From: Chitinophaga pinensis
GTDB lineage: Bacteria > Bacteroidota > Bacteroidia > NS11-12g > UBA955
Assembly: GCA_945877575.1 (NCBI GenBank)
Contig: CAMDUE010000007.1
Coordinates: forward strand, 62,001-126,000
Reading direction: 5' to 3'
Length of the DNA: 64,000 bases
Part shown: piece after piece, positions 8,609 through 17,457 of the stretch
Position numbering within the stretch: the stretch's first letter is position 1
Layout: each line of letters begins with the position of its first letter
The notes under the pieces: generated by a model
Seen by the model: only the letters and a program-made list of their open reading frames with translations
What the model was told of the DNA's origin: nothing
Database searches by the model: none
Translations under genes and position numbers: made by a program

Positions 8609-9862
8609 ATGTTTAAAAGTAAAGTTATCGGTGCCGCCTTTTTTATTGCCTTTTTCCTATTTGTAGATCTTTATGTTTGGCAGGGAGTTAAATTACTGAT
8701 TAAAAATTCAAGTAGTACGACCAAAAAGATTGCATTTGGTCTGTATTGGGGGTATACAATTGGTATGATTGCATTTTTTGCGTTCGCTAGATTTGTGCCT
8801 CACGCTGTAGGTCCTTTGGCTATGAGATTTGTAGGCAGTTTGGCTTTCAGTATTTTGATAGTCAAGGTATTGTGGGTTGTATTTCTACTCATTGATGATT
8901 CTCAAAGAATCATTCGTTGGTTTGGAAAAGATATTCTTAATAACGAAAAGGGAGTGGAAACGTTTGCAGTTGGCGAAGGTATTCCTCGTTCAAAATTTTT
9001 AAATTATTTAGGATTGGGAATTGGATTGTTATTTTTAGGGAGTTCTATTTGGGGAGTCGTTAAAGGTGCTCATAATTATGTGGTTAGAAGAAGAAAATTG
9101 AAAATTAAAAATTTACCCAATGAGTTCAGAGGTATGAAAATTGTTCAGATTTCCGATATTCACTGTGGTAGTTTTTGGAGTAGAGAGGCTGTAGAGAGAG
9201 GTGTAGAGTTAATCAATAAGCAGAATGCTGATGTTGTGTTTTTTACAGGGGATTTAGTGAATGATACATCAAAGGAAGCAGAACCATGGCTAGATGTTTT
9301 TGGAAAAATAAAAGCTAAAGAAGGAGTTTTTTCTATTTTGGGTAACCATGACTACGGTGATTACGTTCAATGGGAATCAGGTAAAGCAAAATTGAAAAAT
9401 TTGCAAGAAATGTATGATCATCATGCAGCTATGGGATGGGAATTACTGTTAGATGAGAATCGTGTTATTGAACGAAATGGACAGAAAATCGCCATTATCG
9501 GGGTTCAAAATTGGAGCGCAAAAGGACGATTTCCTAAATATGGAGATCTGAAAAAGGCACTAGCGGGAACAGAATTGGCAAGTGTAAAATTGTTGTTGAG
9601 TCATGACCCAAGTCATTGGCGGGAACAGGTGCTTGGTAAGACCGATGTAGATGCTATGTTTAGTGGACATACTCACGGCATGCAATTTGGAGTGGATTCA
9701 AAGTTTTATAAATGGAGTCCAGTCAAATATCTTTATAAAGAATGGTTAGACCTTTACAAGGAAGGTGAGCAGTATTTATATGTAAATCGAGGATTTGGTT
9801 ATTTAGGATATCCGGGAAGAATGGGTATCTTCCCGGAAATCACAGTATTTACTTTAGATTAG
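8609..9862 (+). CDS. Membrane-anchored calcineurin-like metallophosphoesterase (YkuE/YaeI type)
   Basis: 417 aa. About four hydrophobic segments occupy the first 165 residues. The phosphoesterase domain follows, with ISDIHCGS (near residue 181), GDLVND, GNHDYG, and a distal HTHG, the dimetal-binding set of the family. Homologous YkuE/YaeI proteins act on lipid-linked phosphates, so a role at the envelope is plausible but inferred. I chose ATG 8609 rather than TTG 8600 because the TTG belongs to the promoter box. The stop overlaps the convergent htpG stop by 4 bp. Confidence 0.88.
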   Translation: MFKSKVIGAAFFIAFFLFVDLYVWQGVKLLIKNSSSTTKKIAFGLYWGYTIGMIAFFAFARFVPHAVGPLAMRFVGSLAFSILIVKVLWVVFLLIDDSQRIIRWFGKDILNNEKGVETFAVGEGIPRSKFLNYLGLGIGLLFLGSSIWGVVKGAHNYVVRRRKLKIKNLPNEFRGMKIVQISDIHCGSFWSREAVERGVELINKQNADVVFFTGDLVNDTSKEAEPWLDVFGKIKAKEGVFSILGNHDYGDYVQWESGKAKLKNLQEMYDHHAAMGWELLLDENRVIERNGQKIAIIGVQNWSAKGRFPKYGDLKKALAGTELASVKLLLSHDPSHWREQVLGKTDVDAMFSGHTHGMQFGVDSKFYKWSPVKYLYKEWLDLYKEGEQYLYVNRGFGYLGYPGRMGIFPEITVFTLD

Positions 9863-11667
9863 AGTAACTCTTTAGCTTTATTGATAAAGCGTTCAAGTGC
9901 TGCACCGTTCAATAGGTTTTTTTCCAGCATTGCTAGGTCTAAACAATATTGGATGGTGCTTTTTTGTGCCTCTGTATCTTGAGACAATACTTTAGCGGCT
10001 AATGGGTGATTTGAATTGATTACTAGATGGTGTTTTTTCATTCCTAAGTCACCAAATGGCATTGATTGTCCCATTTTTGCGTATTCTTCCATACGTCGTT
10101 CCCATTCATTTTTATGAATGCTGATGAACTCTTGTTGCGGTGGAAGGCTTTCTAATTTTATATCAAATGCCACTTCATTCAGAAGTTCTTTTACTGATTT
10201 TTCTAGTGTTTCTTGTTGTTCTTTTGATAAGCTGCTCTCAATGGTTTCGTCTTTTTCAATCAACTGATTTACGGGAGCACTATCAACGCATTTGAAGCGT
10301 ACTTTTTCGAATTTTCCTTCTGCAAATCCTGCGAAATGAACGTCTAAAGTGCCCGTGAGTTTGATGATTTCATATCCAGCATCTTTCACTGATTTTATAC
10401 TCATGTGTTGAGCATTTTGGTCTGTGGTGTAAAGTATGATGGTATCGCCGTTTTTATCGGTTTGATTGATTTTGCAATGGTCAACCCATTCTTGGATGGT
10501 ATGGAATTTATTGTCAGTTGTTTCGAGCAGGCAGTAATCTTTCATGCGCTCAGCAAATTTTTCATCTGAGAGCATTCCGTATTTAACAATTAGATCGAGA
10601 TATTCCCATTTTGATTGGAAATCTTCTCTATCTGCTTTAAAAATTTCGGTTAACTTATCGCTTACTTTTTTAGAAATATGAGAAGTGATTTTTTTAACAT
10701 TTGAATCACTTTGCAGCGCGCTTCTACTTACGTTCAATGGAATATCTGGAGAATCAACAACCCCTTGAAGTAAAACTAAATACTCTGGAAGAACGTCTTT
10801 AACATCTTCTGTTACAAAAACTTGATTAGAGTAAAGTTGAACACGATCTTTTCTATTATCAAGCGCTTGATTGATTTTGGGGAAGTAAAGAACACCCGTT
10901 AGGTTGAAGGGATAGTCGGTATTGATGTGAATGTGAAAAAGAGGGGCTTCCTGCATGGGGTAAAGTTCTTCAAAGAACTTTTTGTAGTCATCTTGTGTTA
11001 AATCACTTGGTTTTTTGGTCCAAATAGGATCAATGTTATTGATGACTTCGCCATCGAATTCTACAGGAATTGGTAAAAATCTACAGTATTTTCTGAGAAG
11101 TTCACGAATTTTCCATTTGCTCAAATAGGTTTCTGCATCTTCATCTGTAAGGTGAAGAACGATGTCTGTTCCACGATGTTTACGTTTTCCTTTTTCAATA
11201 GAATATGAAGTAGTACCATCGCATTCCCATTTAACCGGTTCTGCATCTTTTTTGTAAGAGCGAGAGATAATATTCACCTCCTTAGCAACCATGAATGCAG
11301 AATAGAAACCAAGTCCGAAATGACCAATCATCTGGTCTGGATCTTTGTCTTTCCATTTTTCCACGAATTCTGTGGCGCCAGAGAAAGCCAGTTGAGTTAT
11401 GTACTTTTCAACTTCTTCTTCGGTCATACCAACACCATAATCTGTGATGGTTAGGGTTTTTTTCTTTTCATCGATGGATATTTCTACTTTGAGATCTCCC
11501 AGTTCTTCGGAGTACTCACCGATACGACTTAGTGTTTGGATTTTTTTAGTTGCGTCTACCGCATTACTTACCAATTCGCGCAAGAAAATTTCCTGATCTG
11601 TGTACAAGAATTTCTTGATGATTGGGAAGATGTTTTCTGATTGAACTGAAATTTGACCTGTTCTCAT
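9859..11667 (-). CDS. htpG: Molecular chaperone HtpG (Hsp90)
   Basis: ATP-dependent cytosolic chaperone. 602 aa, close to the usual 610-640. The GHKL ATPase signature is intact: ELVSNAVDA (residues 31-39), DYGVGMT, and GHFGLGFYSAF. The middle domain includes NVSRSALQ with the catalytic-loop arginine, and a C-terminal dimerisation region follows. It diverges from recX; the roughly 110 bp between them holds both promoters. Confidence 0.95.
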   Translation of the reverse strand: MRTGQISVQSENIFPIIKKFLYTDQEIFLRELVSNAVDATKKIQTLSRIGEYSEELGDLKVEISIDEKKKTLTITDYGVGMTEEEVEKYITQLAFSGATEFVEKWKDKDPDQMIGHFGLGFYSAFMVAKEVNIISRSYKKDAEPVKWECDGTTSYSIEKGKRKHRGTDIVLHLTDEDAETYLSKWKIRELLRKYCRFLPIPVEFDGEVINNIDPIWTKKPSDLTQDDYKKFFEELYPMQEAPLFHIHINTDYPFNLTGVLYFPKINQALDNRKDRVQLYSNQVFVTEDVKDVLPEYLVLLQGVVDSPDIPLNVSRSALQSDSNVKKITSHISKKVSDKLTEIFKADREDFQSKWEYLDLIVKYGMLSDEKFAERMKDYCLLETTDNKFHTIQEWVDHCKINQTDKNGDTIILYTTDQNAQHMSIKSVKDAGYEIIKLTGTLDVHFAGFAEGKFEKVRFKCVDSAPVNQLIEKDETIESSLSKEQQETLEKSVKELLNEVAFDIKLESLPPQQEFISIHKNEWERRMEEYAKMGQSMPFGDLGMKKHHLVINSNHPLAAKVLSQDTEAQKSTIQYCLDLAMLEKNLLNGAALERFINKAKELL

Positions 11668-11763
11668 GATTTATTTCATATTCAAAATGCGTTCCATGAA
11701 ATTTATGCGGAAAATTTGGCAGAAATTTAGTGGATGAATGGGACGTTTTGTCATTGACAGACT

Positions 11764-11771
11764 TAATTTTG
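11764..11771 (+). promoter_or_regulatory. TAnnTTTG box of recX
   Basis: TAATTTTG, 10 nt before ATG 11782. Confidence 0.55.
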
Positions 11772-11781
11772 AGTATTGAGA

Positions 11782-12267
11782 ATGATTGATCCCAAAATCA
11801 TATTGAAGTTAGAGCGTTTTTGTGCTTATCAAGAAAGGAGTCAAAGGCAAGTGGAAGAGAAGGGTCGCAAACTGGGTTTGAGTCAAACTCAGATTAATCT
11901 TGCTATGGTAGAATTAATTCAGTCGAATTTTTTAAATGAAGAGCGTTTTGCATTTGCATACGTTAAGGGCAAGGTGAATATTAAAGGTTGGGGAAGGAAT
12001 AAGTTGATTTTGGGTCTTAAGCGCGCGGGAATATCGCAGTCTCTTATCAATAAAGCCCTGCTAACTGTAGGAGTTGATAAAAATGAAAAGGCTTTGAATA
12101 TTCAATTGCGTAAAAAACTAAAATCACTTTTTAAGATTGAAGATAAAGTGGATCTAATTTTGGATGGCGAAGAGGAATTGGACTTCGACACGCGCAACAA
12201 AGTGGTGCGGTTTCTTCTAGGAAAAGGATTTGAATACGATGAGATAAACCGAGCTTTAAGAAATTAA
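11782..12267 (+). CDS. recX: Regulatory protein RecX
   Basis: Small all-helical modulator of RecA filaments, 161 aa. The three-helix RecX repeats are recognisable, with the signatures LNEERFAFAYVKGKVNIKGWGRNKL near the middle and RFLLGKGFEYDEINRAL at the end (both shown in part of the protein only). A TTG six bases upstream is possible, but ATG 11782 fits the promoter spacing better. recA is not in this window. The stop overlaps the convergent neighbour by 4 bp. Confidence 0.85.
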   Translation: MIDPKIILKLERFCAYQERSQRQVEEKGRKLGLSQTQINLAMVELIQSNFLNEERFAFAYVKGKVNIKGWGRNKLILGLKRAGISQSLINKALLTVGVDKNEKALNIQLRKKLKSLFKIEDKVDLILDGEEELDFDTRNKVVRFLLGKGFEYDEINRALRN

Positions 12268-13133
12268 AGCATTTTGGGGTCCATTTCCCATTCATTAATT
12301 TTCATTTCAACAGAATAAGGTTCTTTAACTCCGTTGGTTTCAATGGTGCCTTCAAGATTAAGTACTACTTTTATTCTCAAAATTCTATTGGTTTTGATAT
12401 CTACGTGAACGGTTCCAGAAACTGTGCCTTTCATGTTGAGAATCTTTTGTTCTTTTAGTACTTGTCCGTACACATCTTCATAATTGACATTACCAGAAAC
12501 TACCAATTTTGCACCTGTTTTGCCTTTCAATTCGGTTTCTTGAAAGGTTTCCATACCTTCAAAAGTAAAGGTCATTGGAATGTAATTGGTTAGTGGAAAT
12601 GAAAATATAGAATCAGTCCAAACATCACCAATTTTATGTGATTTTTCGGTGTGGAAGAAGTACATGAAATAAGCTCCTTCATTTAGGTCATGTACATTAT
12701 TTTCTGCTACCCAATTTGTATATACGGGTCTCCCTTTAACTCCAACGCATTGGCCAGATTCGTTGTCATAAACAACAACATACGCATATTCCGTTTTGTC
12801 TTCAATAGGGTTGCCTAAGTCTTTTACCTTACCATCTTCCCTTCTGATTCCTGAAATTTCGGTGTAGGTGTATGATGCCGTTGTATGTCCGTTTGTATTT
12901 TGAACGTATGCTCTTCCAACAGAACGCATATTCAATTGTAAGTCTTTAATTGCAGCTGTTGGGGATTTGAATTTTGTGATGATTCTTTGTTCACGTTTGT
13001 ATGACCCTTCGGTAAACATGCTACTAGATGGGTAACCAGTATGCGAGAGAGCAGGAATGGTTTGAGCAGAGGCTTCAAACACAAAAAGCGCACAAATTGA
13101 GAAGATTGAGGTAGTTAAGGAGATTAATTTCAT
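12264..13133 (-). CDS. Secreted protein of unknown function (paralogue of the next gene)
   Basis: 289 aa with a signal peptide ending near EASAQ (residue 24). The remainder is beta-rich without catalytic motifs I recognise. A segment HKIGDVWTDS (about residue 168) recurs as NIGDIWTDS in the gene immediately upstream on the same strand, and both proteins end in a similar beta-strand pattern, so they look like diverged paralogues. A near-match promoter (TAATTTTA) lies 8 nt before the ATG. The function is unknown; a periplasmic or outer-membrane lipid- or ligand-binding fold would be a guess only. Confidence 0.7.
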   Translation of the reverse strand: MKLISLTTSIFSICALFVFEASAQTIPALSHTGYPSSSMFTEGSYKREQRIITKFKSPTAAIKDLQLNMRSVGRAYVQNTNGHTTASYTYTEISGIRREDGKVKDLGNPIEDKTEYAYVVVYDNESGQCVGVKGRPVYTNWVAENNVHDLNEGAYFMYFFHTEKSHKIGDVWTDSIFSFPLTNYIPMTFTFEGMETFQETELKGKTGAKLVVSGNVNYEDVYGQVLKEQKILNMKGTVSGTVHVDIKTNRILRIKVVLNLEGTIETNGVKEPYSVEMKINEWEMDPKML

Positions 13134-13146
13134 ATTGGATGTAAAA

Positions 13147-13932
13147 TTACAGAATTTCTAAGTTATTTGTAAAGGACCCTTTCAAGGTAGATGGTATTTC
13201 AAGTTTTGTTTCGGAATAGATTATACGTCCCTCGAGATTAATCTTAAAATCTCTTTGCGAAATGAGGTTGGCGAAATCTGTATTAATGACGATTGAGCCA
13301 TTGATTGTGCCAATAAAATTGAATTGGATCGGTTCGCCGGCTTGTACCTCTTGAATCATGTTTACGTCTACCTCAACATCAATTTTAGCTCGATGATCAG
13401 TAATATTCACCAATCTAAAGGTTGCGATACCAATATTTGGCATGAAATTACTGTCGGTCCAAATATCTCCGATGTTTTTATTGGATTTTAAATCTAGAAA
13501 GGGTGACAGCCCAGTAAAACCAAAAAATTGAATTTGTTTGAAATAATTGGATAGAGCTGTATCGCCGTAATATTCGATGATGTTTTGATTTTTATCGATA
13601 GTCAAGGATAATTCCTTAAACGTAGAATTGTCGGAAGGCGTTTTTAGACCGTTGTGTTCTGATTCTAAAATTGGTGGTGAAATTACTCGTTGAATTTGAT
13701 TGGGTTCATTGAATGATATTCGATTTTGAAGTTCAATTTTTAAATAATCATTGTTGATTTGTTCTTCACCAATAAAAAGCGTATTTGATTGAATTTGTTG
13801 TATATACGTTTGTTTGAAGCGGAAATTAGGAGTTTTTTTATTCCATGGTTTGATGTTATTCTGTGCCGAAATAAAAGACATTGACAAAAAGGAAGTCAAA
13901 AAGAATAGGGTGATTTTTTTCATCATAAACAT
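13147..13932 (-). CDS. Secreted protein of unknown function (paralogue)
   Basis: 261 aa. Signal peptide ends near FISAQ (residue 24). It shares the GDIWTDS segment and general architecture with the downstream gene 13 bp away. Three possible Met starts (13932, 13926, 13923) all keep the signal peptide; the first is given. TAACTTG lies about 14 nt upstream, a shortened form of the promoter box. No known domain recognised. Confidence 0.65.
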   Translation of the reverse strand: MFMMKKITLFFLTSFLSMSFISAQNNIKPWNKKTPNFRFKQTYIQQIQSNTLFIGEEQINNDYLKIELQNRISFNEPNQIQRVISPPILESEHNGLKTPSDNSTFKELSLTIDKNQNIIEYYGDTALSNYFKQIQFFGFTGLSPFLDLKSNKNIGDIWTDSNFMPNIGIATFRLVNITDHRAKIDVEVDVNMIQEVQAGEPIQFNFIGTINGSIVINTDFANLISQRDFKINLEGRIIYSETKLEIPSTLKGSFTNNLEIL

Positions 13933-13960
13933 GGTTTTGTAGGCAACAAGTTACAACAAG

Positions 13961-15013
13961 TTATTTGAAATCAGTTGCTGACATATTTAGCCACTGTAAA
14001 GCAGCATTAGAAAGTAGGTCTTCTTTTGTTCTAGAGTCAAGATTCGAAGTTTTGATTAATTCACCAGGTTCAAGCTCACCCAGAGGGAAGGGATAATCTG
14101 TACCTAAGCAGATTCTGTTAGAGCCCATCAGATCAATGATGTGATCAAGAACTTTATGGTCGTGAACTAGGCTGTCTAACCAGAATTTTCCTAGGTATTT
14201 TTTTGGATTATGGGGATTGTCGACGGCTACTAAATCAGGGCGCACTTTCCAGCCGTGTTCAATACGGCCAATAGTACCTGGAAAAGCACCTCCACCATGA
14301 GCAAATGCAACTCTAAGATTGGGTAATTTCTCAAAGATTCCACCGAAAATCATGGAACAAATGGCTAACGAGGTTTCCATAGGCATTCCAACAAGCCAAG
14401 GAAGCCAATAGTCAGGCATTTTTTGTTTTGCTTCAAACCACCAGGGGTGTACAAAAAGGGCCATGTCTAATTCTGCCATGGTTTCGAAAATGGGGAATAA
14501 TTCAGGGGCATTGAGGTTCCACTGATTGATGTGTGTACCTATTTGAATACCCTTTAAACCTATTTCTTTGCATCGTTTCAATTCTTGGATGGAGAGTTTG
14601 GCGTCTTGCATTGGCAAAGTTCCAAGTCCAACAAAACGTTTAGGGTATCGTTTACAGACATCTGCTATGTGATCATTCAGATATTCTGCAATTTCGAGGG
14701 TGTGTTCGGGTTTTGCCCAATAATTAAACATCACGGGAATGGTACTGATGACTTGCACAGCAACTTCATGGTGATTGCATTCTGTGATGCGTTGTTCTGG
14801 TGACCAACAGTTATCTTGTATTTCTCTAAAGAATACTCCGTCTTGCATCATTTTTGCACAGCAGGGTTTATGATGCTCTAGAGTGATAAAGGGACCATAC
14901 CCAAATTTTGATTTCCAATCAGGAAGATGTTCTGGAATGATGTGTGTGTGAATATCAATGGTTAGAATAGAATCAGCAGAAGTTGGATTTTGCTTATCGG
15001 GTGTAGACTGCAT
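13961..15013 (-). CDS. Amidohydrolase-2 family decarboxylase, ACMSD-like
   Basis: Resembles 2-amino-3-carboxymuconate-6-semialdehyde decarboxylase, a metal-dependent non-oxidative decarboxylase of the kynurenine and nitrobenzoate routes. 350 aa. The metal-binding HxH is in IDIHTHI (about residues 19-25), the second-shell histidines in FVHPWW and FAHGGG, and the catalytic Asp in LGTDYPFPLGE near residue 303. These match ACMSD rather than hydrolytic amidohydrolases. No other kynurenine-pathway gene is adjacent, so the substrate remains inferred. The ATG is 4 nt from a TAnnTTTG box. Confidence 0.82.
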   Translation of the reverse strand: MQSTPDKQNPTSADSILTIDIHTHIIPEHLPDWKSKFGYGPFITLEHHKPCCAKMMQDGVFFREIQDNCWSPEQRITECNHHEVAVQVISTIPVMFNYWAKPEHTLEIAEYLNDHIADVCKRYPKRFVGLGTLPMQDAKLSIQELKRCKEIGLKGIQIGTHINQWNLNAPELFPIFETMAELDMALFVHPWWFEAKQKMPDYWLPWLVGMPMETSLAICSMIFGGIFEKLPNLRVAFAHGGGAFPGTIGRIEHGWKVRPDLVAVDNPHNPKKYLGKFWLDSLVHDHKVLDHIIDLMGSNRICLGTDYPFPLGELEPGELIKTSNLDSRTKEDLLSNAALQWLNMSATDFK

Positions 15014-15017
15014 GTTT

Positions 15018-15025
15018 CAAAAATA
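15018..15025 (-). promoter_or_regulatory. TAnnTTTG box of the ACMSD-like gene
   Basis: TATTTTTG on the minus strand, 4 nt before ATG 15013. Confidence 0.6.
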
Positions 15026-15078
15026 AAGGATGAATTTGGGGAAAGTGTAAAAAATGTCCGTTTTTCGAATTCTATTTT

Positions 15079-16386
15079 ATGAAGTCGAAAGGAATTGGGT
15101 TTTGGGGAGCTACCAGTATGGTGGTAGCAAATATGGTGGGGACGGGTGTATTTACGAGTTTGGGTTATCAATTGTACGGAACTCAGGATGGCTTCGCTAT
15201 TTTGATGATATGGCTTGTTGGGGGCATTGTTGCGTTATTTGGTGCTTTTGCATATGCTGAAATTGCCAATAGATTACCACAAAATGGAGGTGAATTTTAC
15301 TTTTTATCTGAAATTTATCATCCTATCGTTGGATTTATGGCTGGATTTGTGAGTGCAACCGTAGGGTTTGCAGCACCCGTGGCAGGGGCGTGTTTGGCTT
15401 TTGGGGCCTATTTAAATGGAATTTTTGAGGGCTTTGATGGTAAATTTATTGGAGCGATTTTGATGGTGCTCATTAGTGTGTTGCATTCAAAGTCTGTTAA
15501 AGTTGGAATGTTGTTTCAGAAAATATCCACTCTTGGGAAAATTATTATTATTGGATTATTTGTTGGGGTTGGATTTATTTGGAGTGGTGATCATGTGAGT
15601 GTAGGATTGAATCTGGCAATGACTGAAAAAAGTTTGGGAGAAATTTGGAAGAACGGCTGGTTCAACTCTGCTTTTTCAGTGAGTTTGGTTTGGGTCTCGT
15701 TTGCTTATAGCGGTTGGAATGCTTCTGCTTACATTGCAGGATCGATTGAAAATCCAGAGAAAAATTTAACGCGTTCAATTGTTATTGGAACCCTTCTGGT
15801 TATTCTAGCTTATTTAGGGTTGAATTCTGTTTTTTTATTGAATGCACCTAAAATTGAATTGATAGGGAAAAAAGAGGTGGGACTCATTGCCGCAAATTAT
15901 ATTTTTGGAATGGGTTGGGGTAAGATTATGGGAGGAATAATTAGTATTTTATTGATTTCTACTATAAGTTCAATGATTTTTACAGGACCAAGAGTTTTGA
16001 ATGAAATGTTCAAGAAGCTCAAGGTTGCAAATAAATGGGCCGTACTGGATTCTAAGAATATTCCAGTTCCTTCAATTTATGCTCAGCTCGGTCTAAGTTT
16101 GTTATTGTTATATACATTGGATTTTGAGTCATTGATTTATTACGTGGCTTTCACCTTGTCATTTTTTACTATTTTAACGGTATTCGGGATTTTTGTATTG
16201 CGAATCAAAGAAGGAAAACCTCTTGGCTATAAGGCTTTTGGTTATCCCATAACTCCGTTGATTTTCATTGTGATGACCAGTTCGGTGGCATGGTTTTTCA
16301 TAACAGAAAAACCGTTTGAAAGTTTATTGGGACTCGGTACTGGTTTAGTGGGAGCTGGGTTGTATTTTTTTAGGGTTAAGGACTAG
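15079..16386 (+). CDS. APC-family amino acid permease
   Basis: Inner-membrane secondary transporter, 435 aa, about 12 hydrophobic segments. The N-terminal GFWGATSMVVANMVGTGVF stretch matches the unwound helix 1 of the APC superfamily, where substrate binds, and SYSGWN-like FAYSGWNASAYIAG is present in helix 6. Specificity cannot be assigned. It diverges from the ACMSD-like gene by 65 bp. Its last 42 bases overlap the convergent acyltransferase coding region. Confidence 0.85.
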   Translation: MKSKGIGFWGATSMVVANMVGTGVFTSLGYQLYGTQDGFAILMIWLVGGIVALFGAFAYAEIANRLPQNGGEFYFLSEIYHPIVGFMAGFVSATVGFAAPVAGACLAFGAYLNGIFEGFDGKFIGAILMVLISVLHSKSVKVGMLFQKISTLGKIIIIGLFVGVGFIWSGDHVSVGLNLAMTEKSLGEIWKNGWFNSAFSVSLVWVSFAYSGWNASAYIAGSIENPEKNLTRSIVIGTLLVILAYLGLNSVFLLNAPKIELIGKKEVGLIAANYIFGMGWGKIMGGIISILLISTISSMIFTGPRVLNEMFKKLKVANKWAVLDSKNIPVPSIYAQLGLSLLLLYTLDFESLIYYVAFTLSFFTILTVFGIFVLRIKEGKPLGYKAFGYPITPLIFIVMTSSVAWFFITEKPFESLLGLGTGLVGAGLYFFRVKD

Positions 16387-17445
16387 GTCTTTAAATTTAA
16401 AAGTCCACCATTTTTTCACCATGAAGGGTCTTTCTAGAATGGGAAATAATAAAAATGATCCAAATAATCCAATGATTATTAATAAAACCCAAAGAACATA
16501 ACCTGAAATATCACCCCATAAATTGATTTTTTGGAAAATGCGTCCAACTCCGCTAATTATTGGATAGTGAACTAAATAGATAATATAACAAGCACTGCCT
16601 AATCTATAAATCAATTCATGACTTAAGAATGAGTTGAGTGCTTTTTGAATAATAACTAAATAGAGTATGATTAATAACAATACTGTTTCAATTAGGTCGA
16701 AATAGTGTGAGGTGATTAAATGACGTGAAAAGAATAAGAATAAAATTAGAGCAATTGATATAATATTTTTAGCAATATTTTCCTTGATAAGAGTTGAAAG
16801 TTTATCTTGATATGAGTATAAAAGTGAAATTAGGATACCTGAAGTAAAAAATTTCATATTGGGAAGCAGTGGAACATCTAATGAGAATAGTTCAATGAAA
16901 ATTATAAATAAGATCCAAAAAAGGATTTTCTTCCTAAATAGAAACCAAAAAAGGGGTAAGAATATATAGAATGCGAATTCAACATCAAGTGACCAATAAA
17001 CAGCTAACAGTTTATTCATTTGAAAATAGGTACTAGTATAAGTAACGACATAAAAGTAGCTTTCGATAAATTTTTTGGGGTCTCCAAATAAGCTAATTTG
17101 CAAAACAACCATTAGTGCGGCAGTTATGAATAAAGGAGGCTCAATTCTTTCAAACCTTCTTCTGAGGTAACTCCAATAATTAAATTTAGCCGAATTTAAA
17201 ATCAATTGTTGACTCAATACAAAACCAGAAATGGCGAAAAACATGTGTACTCCCCCGTGACCATTTTCAAAGTATTTTAGCGTATCATCATCTAATAAAT
17301 ATTCAAGCGCATAGGATGAAGAATGAGTAATTATTACGATTAGTATTGAAAGAAATCTTAATCCGTCAATGGGTTTAATGATTTTGTTTTCGGGTATTGG
17401 TCTTGAAAAATACGGTTTAAGATTACGAAGATTAAAAAAAGGCAT
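16345..17445 (-). CDS. Acyltransferase family 3 membrane protein
   Basis: Integral-membrane O-acyltransferase (366 aa, about 10 hydrophobic segments), the type that acetylates surface polysaccharides. KPIDGLRFLSILIVIITHSS near residue 25 and GVHMFFAISGFVLSQQ around 65-80 are the family's signature, including the catalytic-region His and the SGF motif. RRRFERIEPPL is the usual positively charged cytoplasmic loop. The C-terminal 14 codons overlap the permease gene on the other strand. Confidence 0.85.
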   Translation of the reverse strand: MPFFNLRNLKPYFSRPIPENKIIKPIDGLRFLSILIVIITHSSSYALEYLLDDDTLKYFENGHGGVHMFFAISGFVLSQQLILNSAKFNYWSYLRRRFERIEPPLFITAALMVVLQISLFGDPKKFIESYFYVVTYTSTYFQMNKLLAVYWSLDVEFAFYIFLPLFWFLFRKKILFWILFIIFIELFSLDVPLLPNMKFFTSGILISLLYSYQDKLSTLIKENIAKNIISIALILFLFFSRHLITSHYFDLIETVLLLIILYLVIIQKALNSFLSHELIYRLGSACYIIYLVHYPIISGVGRIFQKINLWGDISGYVLWVLLIIIGLFGSFLLFPILERPFMVKKWWTFKFKDLVLNPKKIQPSSH

Positions 17446-17449
17446 CAGG

Positions 17450-17457
17450 CAAAGTTA
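17450..17457 (-). promoter_or_regulatory. TAnnTTTG box of the acyltransferase gene
   Basis: TAACTTTG on the minus strand, 4 nt before ATG 17445; it lies over the last codons of the MFS gene, so the acyltransferase has its own promoter. Confidence 0.55.
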